Source: Candidatus Margulisiibacteriota bacterium (GTDB lineage Bacteria > Margulisbacteria > WOR-1 > O2-12-FULL-45-9). Taken from it: a stretch of 9,212 bases of DNA. Under the pieces are notes generated by a model. That model saw only the letters and a list, made by a program, of their open reading frames with translations. It made no database searches and was not told the DNA's origin. How positions within the stretch are numbered: the first letter of the stretch is position 1; each line of letters starts with the position of its first letter. The DNA is taken from assembly GCA_018817195.1 (NCBI GenBank), contig JAHIUL010000172.1:1-9212 (forward strand), read 5' to 3'. Shown one piece after another: positions 1 through 4,472 of the stretch. Made by a program: the position numbers and the translations under genes.

Positions 1-318
1 CTTGAACTTATTGCGCCTCAAAAGCCGCAGCCGCCGCCAAAATCAGCCGGGATATATCTTATTTACGTTATTATTGGTGTAATTATTCTAGGAATCATCC
101 TGAGGAAGTCTGGGTCGATCATAATGGGAATATTAGGTGCGGTTTGGGGTAGTGAAAGTGCTGGTATTGCTGGAGCAGTTATTGGAGCACTGCTTGGCTT
201 GTTTTTCGGTTTCTGGGGTTTGATGTTTTTGGGCAGAGGCGGAGGATCAGGCACAGGCTTAGGCAGAGGTTTTGGAGGGGGTAGGTCTGGTGGCGGTGGT
301 GCTGGGCGGGGATGGTGA
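1..318 (+). CDS. YgcG/TPM-domain family membrane protein, C-terminal part (5' end outside window)
   Basis: The frame is open from the first base to the TGA at 316-318, so only the last 105 residues are present. Visible parts in order are a proline-rich linker (PQKPQPPPK), a hydrophobic helix (about residues 18-34 of the fragment, IYLIYVIIGVIILGIIL), a second Ala/Gly-rich hydrophobic segment (about 46-78), and a tail of Gly, Arg and Ser ending GGGGAGRGW. This arrangement is the usual C-terminal end of YgcG-like proteins, whose N-terminal TPM domain would lie upstream of the window. Such proteins are typically encoded next to lemA, as here, although the order ygcG-lemA is less usual than the reverse. 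The precise biochemical role of the family is not settled. I see the membrane segments and tail directly; the family call is inferred from the tail plus the lemA neighbour. A generic glycine-rich membrane protein is the alternative. Confidence 0.72.
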   Translation, partial: LELIAPQKPQPPPKSAGIYLIYVIIGVIILGIILRKSGSIIMGILGAVWGSESAGIAGAVIGALLGLFFGFWGLMFLGRGGGSGTGLGRGFGGGRSGGGGAGRGW

Positions 319-332
319 GTTAGATAGTAGAG

Positions 333-389
333 AGTAGAACGAAGAGAGGAGGAATTATCCTATGTTCTCCGCTCTAATTTCTACTTTTT
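333..389 (+). terminator. Imperfect purine/pyrimidine hairpin followed by a T-run, possible terminator or intergenic repeat
   Basis: The left arm (333-354) is purine-rich, starting AGTAGAA and ending GGAGGAA. The right arm (365-385) is pyrimidine-rich, starting TTCTCC and ending TTCTACT. The outer seven bases pair perfectly (333-339 with 379-385), an inner AGAG/CTCT also pairs, and GGAGGAA pairs with TTCTCC with one bulge. The loop is about 10 bases, and TTTTT (385-389) follows the right arm. It lies between the ygcG-like stop and lemA. A Rho-independent terminator is one reading; because the stem is imperfect and low in complexity, a dispersed intergenic repeat is equally possible. Confidence 0.4.
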
Positions 390-432
390 ATTAATGTTCT
401 ATGATAAAATAAAGAAAAGAGGAGGAAATTTT

Positions 433-990
433 ATGAAGACATGGTGGATTGTTGCCGGCGTAATAGTTGTTTTAGCTTTATTTTTGGTTGGCACTTATAA
501 TGGTTTAGTTAGTCTTGATCAGGGAGTTAAACAGTCCTGGGCGCAGATCGAGAATATGCTGCAAAGACGTTATGATTTAATTCCTAATTTAGTTTCAACT
601 GTCAAAGGTTATGCCAAGCATGAAAAACAAATTTTTATAGATGTGGCTGAAGCGCGCACTAAATTAGCTGGCGCAACTACAGTTAATCAAAAAGTTCGCG
701 CAGCAAATGCTATGGAAAGTGTGTTAGGCAGACTATTTGCTATTGCTGAGAATTATCCAGCCTTAAAAGCTTCTGCTAATTTTATTGCGCTTCAGGATGA
801 ATTAGCTGGCACAGAAAATAGGATAGCAGTAGCCAGGATGCGCTATAACGAGATGGTTCAAGCTTATAATACTCATGCCAAGAGAATTCCAACTGTTTTC
901 TTTGTGCGCATGTTTGGTTTTGATAGTGAAAAACCTTTCTTTAAAGTGGAGTCAGAAAAGGCCAAAGAAGTTCCAAAAGTAGAATTCTGA
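433..990 (+). CDS. lemA: LemA family protein
   Basis: This gene encodes a 185-residue LemA-family membrane protein, close to the usual family length. A single N-terminal membrane helix spans about residues 4-21 (WWIVAGVIVVLALFLVGT). It is followed by the family signature region: QSWAQIENMLQRRYDLIPNL at about 34-53, then VKGYAKHE and a long helical domain ending PKVEF. The bulk of the protein is expected to be helical and outside the cytoplasm, anchored by the N-terminal helix; its molecular function is not established. The start at 433 is preferred over an in-frame ATG at 394 because AGGAGG at 420-425 lies 7 bases before it, while the upstream ATG has no ribosome site and would put charged residues before the membrane helix. 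The 3' end is 7 bases from nnrE, so co-transcription is likely. Confidence 0.93.
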   Translation: MKTWWIVAGVIVVLALFLVGTYNGLVSLDQGVKQSWAQIENMLQRRYDLIPNLVSTVKGYAKHEKQIFIDVAEARTKLAGATTVNQKVRAANAMESVLGRLFAIAENYPALKASANFIALQDELAGTENRIAVARMRYNEMVQAYNTHAKRIPTVFFVRMFGFDSEKPFFKVESEKAKEVPKVEF

Positions 991-997
991 AGTTTTG

Positions 998-1624
998 ATG
1001 AAATCTATCTCTGTTAAAGAAGCCCAAGCTTTTGATCAAACTGCTCAAGAAAAGCTTGGTATCCCATCAATTATCCTCATGGAAAATGCTGGCCGCAGTG
1101 TAGCTTGTGAAGCCCTCAAAATGTTGGGTAAAAAGAAGAAAGTGGTAATTGTTTGTGGGGTGGGGAATAATGGGGGAGATGGGTTGGTGGCTGCCAGGCA
1201 TCTTTTAAATGCCGGGATAAAAGTCGAAGTCTGCCTCGTTGGTAAAATCTCAAAATTAAAGTCTGATCCCAAAACTAATTTAAAAATTCTCAAGAAGATG
1301 GGTCAAGAGGTCAAAATTTGGAAACCGCGACGTTCAGTCGCAGGTTTCCATGAGGTAAACCTGATCATAGACGCGCTTTTTGGGATTGGGCTCAAATCAA
1401 ATGTTAGAGGTCCTTATGCTGAGGTTATTGAAAGGATAAATAAAAGCAAAAAACCTGTTTTGGCTGTTGATGTTCCATCTGGTTTAAATGCAGATACAGG
1501 AAGAGTTTTAGGTGTAGCGGTTAAAGCTAAGAATACAGTAAGTTTCGTTGCGTCAAAAAAAGGATTTTCTAAAGCAAGACAATATACTGGCAAAGTAGTT
1601 GTCCGGGATATCGGGATCGTTTAA
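998..1624 (+). CDS. nnrE: NAD(P)H-hydrate epimerase (YjeF N-terminal domain), intact copy
   Basis: This 208-residue protein is a stand-alone YjeF_N domain, which interconverts the R and S forms of damaged NAD(P)H hydrate so that the partner dehydratase can repair both. Visible family motifs are MENAGR (28-33), the glycine-rich loop GVGNNGGDG (54-62), DALFGIGL (125-132) and DVPSGLNADTG (158-168), with VRDIGI near the C-terminus. The NnrD dehydratase domain often fused to it is absent and is not encoded in the window. The start could also be the TTG at 995, one codon earlier; I prefer ATG 998. No strong Shine-Dalgarno is present, and the gene begins 7 bases after the lemA stop, which suggests coupling. 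Its 3' end shares a 44-base perfect identity with the truncated second copy at 3797-4051. The tail ending GIV is short compared with many homologues, which may reflect recombination at that end. Confidence 0.92.
   Translation: MKSISVKEAQAFDQTAQEKLGIPSIILMENAGRSVACEALKMLGKKKKVVIVCGVGNNGGDGLVAARHLLNAGIKVEVCLVGKISKLKSDPKTNLKILKKMGQEVKIWKPRRSVAGFHEVNLIIDALFGIGLKSNVRGPYAEVIERINKSKKPVLAVDVPSGLNADTGRVLGVAVKAKNTVSFVASKKGFSKARQYTGKVVVRDIGIV
1553..1596 (+). repeat. 44-base direct repeat, left copy (inside nnrE)
   Basis: These 44 bases are identical to 3974-4017 and encode SKKGFSKARQYTGK plus part of the next codon in the same frame. The sequence on both sides of the repeat is only about three-quarters identical between the two nnrE copies. 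The perfect match is therefore not explained by protein constraint alone, because synonymous sites also match. It is most likely a crossover or gene-conversion tract. Confidence 0.93.
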
Positions 1625-1635
1625 TTAAATCTTAA

Positions 1636-1869
1636 GCTACGCCAACTAATTTTGGGCCAATCCGCTTTTTTCCCTTGGCAATTACCGGGGCTTATGCCTT
1701 GGCCAGATTACCTTTTAAATTTAGCAGTGCAGTGCTTTTATTCATTTTCTTTTCACGTATGATTCCAGAAATTGAGATTGCCTTGCCCATTAGCATAAGT
1801 TTTATCAGGTTAGGTCTTTTAGATACTGATCTAGGCCTAACTTTAGCCCATACTTTGCGTATTATTTAG
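1636..1869 (+). pseudogene. Remnant of a MalG-type carbohydrate ABC transporter permease
   Basis: The frame between an in-frame TAA (1633-1635) and a TAG (1867-1869) translates to about 77 residues. From about 1681 they resemble the inner part of binding-protein-dependent sugar permeases of the MalG/UgpE class: GAYALARLPFKF, then a hydrophobic helix, then FFSRMIPEIEIALPI, then RLGLLDTDLGLTLAHT. Family members continue with a further conserved cytoplasmic-loop region and two more membrane helices; here the reading frame stops right after LAHT-LRII. The N-terminal helices are also missing, and no ribosome site or convincing start codon is present (the only nearby candidate is TTG 1675). No ATPase, binding protein or other permease is nearby. 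I read it as a decayed internal fragment, probably carried in with a rearranged segment. A small expressed membrane peptide is an unlikely alternative. Confidence 0.66.
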
Positions 1870-1877
1870 AATAGTAG

Positions 1878-1906
1878 TTGATTTTCATGATACCTAGGCG
1901 TAAAAT
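1878..1906 (+). promoter_or_regulatory. Sigma-70-type promoter for the lipoprotein gene
   Basis: TTGATT at 1878-1883 and TAAAAT at 1901-1906 are separated by 17 bases. They match the -35 consensus at 4 of 6 and the -10 consensus at 5 of 6 positions. Transcription would start near 1913, leaving a short leader with GGAGGTG (1917-1923) 6 bases before ATG 1930. The remainder of the 305-base gap after nnrE is the permease remnant and otherwise featureless sequence. Confidence 0.5.
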
Positions 1907-1929
1907 ATGCGCAAGTGGAGGTGTCTTAA

Positions 1930-3729
1930 ATGAAAAATCGACTTTTGATCGGTGTTATTCTGGTTAGTGCTTCTCTGCTTCTGTATGGTTGTGGTCAGCC
2001 AGAGGTGATAAGCTCAATTGGTGGGGATGATCATCAAAATCCAGCTGTTTCTGCTAGTAATCTCTTTGATGTTTCTGGTGCCAAGGCTATTGCTACTGCT
2101 TCTCGGGATACAATTTCTACTAGCCATATACGGGCTTCGTCATCAAGTACAATTACAGAATTATTAAAACTTGATGAGGATGATAAAATCTCTTCAATAT
2201 TCACTGAATATCTTGCTTCAACTTGGCATCCACCAATTTCAGTAATTGAAACCGGGCCTGATGGATCTTTATATATTGGATTTCAATGGGGAATATGGGT
2301 GGAAACAGAAAGTAGTACAATAGGTGCTAGTTCAGGACAACCCGTGGCCTTCTTTCGCATTAAACCTGACGGCACAGTTGAAATTGTGGATAAAGACATT
2401 TATGGAGTGGGAACCTGGTATGGCCATTCAGAAAATGGCGAGTTGCCGGTAAAACAAGTTCAATTTGATAGCGATGGGAATATGTATTATGTTGGAATGT
2501 CATCATCTGGCACATCTGCTTTAAAGAAAAAAGCAGTTGATGGCACAATTTCTCAGCTGGGCACCAATAAGATGGCAGTGCGCGATTTCTTGGTTTGTCC
2601 TAATGGATTTGTGCTTTTCCATGGATCAAATGCTGATAATTGGAATGTTGAGTGGTTACGTTTAGTGAACGGTAGTACAGTGAATAATATTTTTTACAAT
2701 GATGGCGCTTCTGGTTGGCTACGTGCTTATTATAATTATTCATACGGTGGTAGTAATTATATATTTTTAGTAGGAGAGAACTTAACACTGTTAGATGCTG
2801 ATGAAATCCCTAGAAAATATTCTGGAATAATCCGTGTTACTTTAAATGATAGCGGTAAACCCACTGCAGTAGAAGCTGTATATGATGATAACAACATGTA
2901 CAATGAAACCCATACTTCAATAGGGGATCAACTTAGTTGGGGCTATTGGGACCCATTAGAAATGACAAACAAGAAGTTTTTTGCAACTAATGATTATGGT
3001 CAACTAGAATTGCCATTATCGTTTGAAGCAGGAGTAACAGAAGCTGATGTGAAAGCCTTTATTAGGAAAAAGTATCAGAGCATTACAACTGATACCTTAG
3101 ATTCAGTTGCTTTTGCGGGAGTAACCACAACAGAAACCTGGATGATTAATTATTTGTTGAATGATATGGTAACTGCCAATATAACAGGGAAAACCTGGGC
3201 GAAATGGCGCGAAGAAAATGGACTTATTGGGGTACGGTTTGGTAATGCCAAACAATTATTATTCTCAGAGGGCGGGAAGCTTTATGCTGTAATGAATTTA
3301 GATAGCTGGGGCGCTGGAACATCAAAAGGGGATAAGTTGTTTCAGATTGTAAATGATGCTGGATCACCTGAAATTGTTGCTTTTCCTCAAGATACGACCA
3401 GTTATTATAAATCCATGAGCAAGGCCCGTATTTTTGGCAATTATGCAATTTATTTATCCAACAAAGTAGGTATGTATAAGATTTTCCGTTTAGATATTAC
3501 TGATAATACTGCGGCACCAGTAGATATGATTCCTGATAAAACTAATATTGAAATCTTTAGTTTTAACTACAATGCTGATACTAGTATGTTGTATTACGAT
3601 GTGTATGACCTGGGCAGTAACACATCTTACTTAGCATCACAAGCCATAACTAGTACCTCGGTAGCTACTGAGATTTCAGCTGAGGGTTATACTATTACTG
3701 ATGTTGTGCCGTTTACTGCAGTAGATTAG
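1930..3729 (+). CDS. Secreted lipoprotein with probable beta-propeller-like repeats, function unknown
   Basis: This 599-residue protein has a lipoprotein signal peptide: MKNR, a hydrophobic stretch (5-18) and a lipobox LYGC with the acylated cysteine at position 21. A Ser/Thr/Ala-rich linker (about 40-75) follows. The rest is rich in beta-forming residues and contains recurring Asp-Gly turns followed by hydrophobic or aromatic residues: GPDGSLYIGF (109-118), IKPDGTVEIV (144-153), DSDGNMYYVG (180-189), AVDGTISQLG (202-211) and CPNGFVLFHG (223-232). Such turns are typical of propeller blades, so an NHL/WD-like sensor or binding fold is likely for at least residues 95-300. I recognise no enzyme motif or named family. 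GGAGGTG at 1917-1923 fixes the start. The gene has its own promoter, has no functional partner nearby, and lies inside the segment bounded by the two nnrE copies, so it may be recently acquired. Attachment to the inner or outer membrane cannot be decided; residue +2 after Cys is Gly, not Asp. Confidence 0.82.
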   Translation: MKNRLLIGVILVSASLLLYGCGQPEVISSIGGDDHQNPAVSASNLFDVSGAKAIATASRDTISTSHIRASSSSTITELLKLDEDDKISSIFTEYLASTWHPPISVIETGPDGSLYIGFQWGIWVETESSTIGASSGQPVAFFRIKPDGTVEIVDKDIYGVGTWYGHSENGELPVKQVQFDSDGNMYYVGMSSSGTSALKKKAVDGTISQLGTNKMAVRDFLVCPNGFVLFHGSNADNWNVEWLRLVNGSTVNNIFYNDGASGWLRAYYNYSYGGSNYIFLVGENLTLLDADEIPRKYSGIIRVTLNDSGKPTAVEAVYDDNNMYNETHTSIGDQLSWGYWDPLEMTNKKFFATNDYGQLELPLSFEAGVTEADVKAFIRKKYQSITTDTLDSVAFAGVTTTETWMINYLLNDMVTANITGKTWAKWREENGLIGVRFGNAKQLLFSEGGKLYAVMNLDSWGAGTSKGDKLFQIVNDAGSPEIVAFPQDTTSYYKSMSKARIFGNYAIYLSNKVGMYKIFRLDITDNTAAPVDMIPDKTNIEIFSFNYNADTSMLYYDVYDLGSNTSYLASQAITSTSVATEISAEGYTITDVVPFTAVD

Positions 3730-3796
3730 CGAAATCACGAATTCTATCTCGAATCGCTAGTCCCAAATGGGCTTAAATAAAGGGACACGAATTTAA
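3730..3796 (+). other. Short intergenic junction with weak inverted repeats
   Basis: These 67 bases separate the lipoprotein stop from the nnrE fragment. TAGCGA (3727-3732) is repeated in inverse as TCGCTA near 3754-3759. GTCCC (3760-3764) faces GGGAC (3782-3786), and CCCA-AA-TGGG lies inside that pair. CACGAATT occurs twice, at about 3736 and 3786. None of the stems is strong and there is no T-run in the right place, so I do not call a terminator. The right end coincides with the point where similarity to nnrE begins. Confidence 0.3.
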
Positions 3797-4051
3797 GGTG
3801 ATATTCCTGATGCCTTAGCTGGTAGGATTCTTGATGCTGCTGAGGTTATTTCCGAAATAAATAAGAGCAGAAAGCCTGTCTTGGCTGTTGATGTCCCTTC
3901 TGGTTTGGATGTTGATACTGGGGAAGTTTTGGGCATAGCGGTTAAAGCACGCAGAACAGTGACTTTTGTTGCCTCAAAAAAAGGATTTTCTAAAGCAAGA
4001 CAATATACTGGCAAAGTCATTGTCAGGGATATTGGCGTGACTATGCTATAA
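3797..4051 (+). pseudogene. nnrE: 5'-truncated second copy of nnrE (C-terminal 84 residues)
   Basis: The frame starts directly after an in-frame TAA (3794-3796) and runs to TAA 4049-4051. It encodes the C-terminal part of a YjeF_N protein: AEVISEINKSRKPVLAVD, PSGLDVDTGEVLGIAVKA, then KKGFSKARQYTGKVIVRDIG. The family's N-terminal half is absent, including the ENAG and GxGNNGGDG motifs, and no good start codon or ribosome site lies near the 5' end, so it cannot make a working epimerase. Aligned with the intact gene, the 114 bases before the shared 44-base block show about 27 differences by hand count, while the block itself (3974-4017) shows none. The frame is otherwise undamaged and its last bases include the predicted rimI promoter, which may explain why the fragment persists. 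In many bacteria nnrE sits near tsaE, tsaB and rimI, so this copy may mark the older location. Confidence 0.88.
3974..4017 (+). repeat. 44-base direct repeat, right copy (inside the nnrE fragment)
   Basis: This block is identical to 1553-1596, in the same orientation and the same codon phase, 2,421 bases downstream. Deletion between the copies would leave a single in-frame nnrE ending GVTML, 7 bases before rimI, and would remove the permease remnant and the lipoprotein gene. Confidence 0.93.
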
Positions 4052-4052
4052 T
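4044..4052 (+). promoter_or_regulatory. Extended -10 promoter predicting a leaderless rimI mRNA
   Basis: TG at 4044-4045, one base, then a perfect TATAAT at 4047-4052 form an extended -10 element. The rimI ATG begins 7 bases after its last T, exactly where transcription would be expected to start. No Shine-Dalgarno is present upstream of that ATG. A TTGTCA at 4020-4025 looks like a -35 but is 21 bases away, too far for normal spacing, so the extended -10 would have to carry recognition. Confidence 0.55.
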
Positions 4053-4058
4053 TTAGCC

Positions 4059-4472
4059 ATGATTGTTATATCTCCTTTAATAGATAAAGATGTCCATGCT
4101 GTATATGAGATTGAGAAACTTTGCTTTGCTTTGCCAAAAAGCGAGCAAATTTTCAAAAATGACCAGAATAAGTATTATATTGCTAGGGTAGATGACAAAG
4201 TTGTTGGATATATAGGGGTGGAGGACATTGCCGGTGAAAAACATATTATAAACATGGCTGTTCAGCCAGATTTTCGCAGGCAGGGGATTGCCAGGAAATT
4301 GGTTGAAGAGGTTTTAAATAGTAAAGATGTTTTCTTTTTAGAAGTTCGCGTGTCTAATTTTATTGCCCAGGAATTATATAGTAAATATGGGTTTAAAGGT
4401 GTGGGTTTGAGGAAAAGTTATTATCAAGATAATAGTGAAGACGCGATTATTATGAGGCGAGGATTACAGTGA
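4059..4472 (+). CDS. rimI: GNAT-family acetyltransferase, probable ribosomal protein S18 alanine N-acetyltransferase
   Basis: This is a 137-residue GNAT-fold enzyme. RimI transfers acetyl from acetyl-CoA to the N-terminal alanine of ribosomal protein S18. The acetyl-CoA loop motif is RRQGIA (73-78), preceded by the beta-strand INMAVQPDF (64-72). The RimI-type C-terminal signature is clear: LEVRVSN (94-100), AQELYSKYGFKGVG (103-116), then RKSYYQDNSEDAIIM (118-132). Length is slightly below typical RimI (about 145-150), with a short N-terminal part. ATG 4059 is the first usual start after an in-frame TGA at 4038-4040, and it lacks a Shine-Dalgarno site. The nearby nnrE fits the common nnrE-tsaE-tsaB-rimI neighbourhood, but tsaE and tsaB are not in this window. 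The stop codon overlaps the metH start by 4 bases, so the two are probably translationally coupled. Another GNAT substrate cannot be excluded. Confidence 0.86.
   Translation: MIVISPLIDKDVHAVYEIEKLCFALPKSEQIFKNDQNKYYIARVDDKVVGYIGVEDIAGEKHIINMAVQPDFRRQGIARKLVEEVLNSKDVFFLEVRVSNFIAQELYSKYGFKGVGLRKSYYQDNSEDAIIMRRGLQ

Noticed and set aside
63..254. Antisense proline-rich open frame opposite the ygcG-like gene
   Set aside because: The proline content is just the complement of glycine-rich codons on the + strand.
394..432. In-frame ATG at 394 as an earlier start for lemA
   Set aside because: It lacks a ribosome site and would add a charged leader before the membrane helix; AGGAGG 7 bases before ATG 433 decides the start.
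4020..4052. TTGTCA (4020-4025) as a -35 partner of the rimI -10
   Set aside because: The spacer would be 21 bases, outside the normal 15-19 range.
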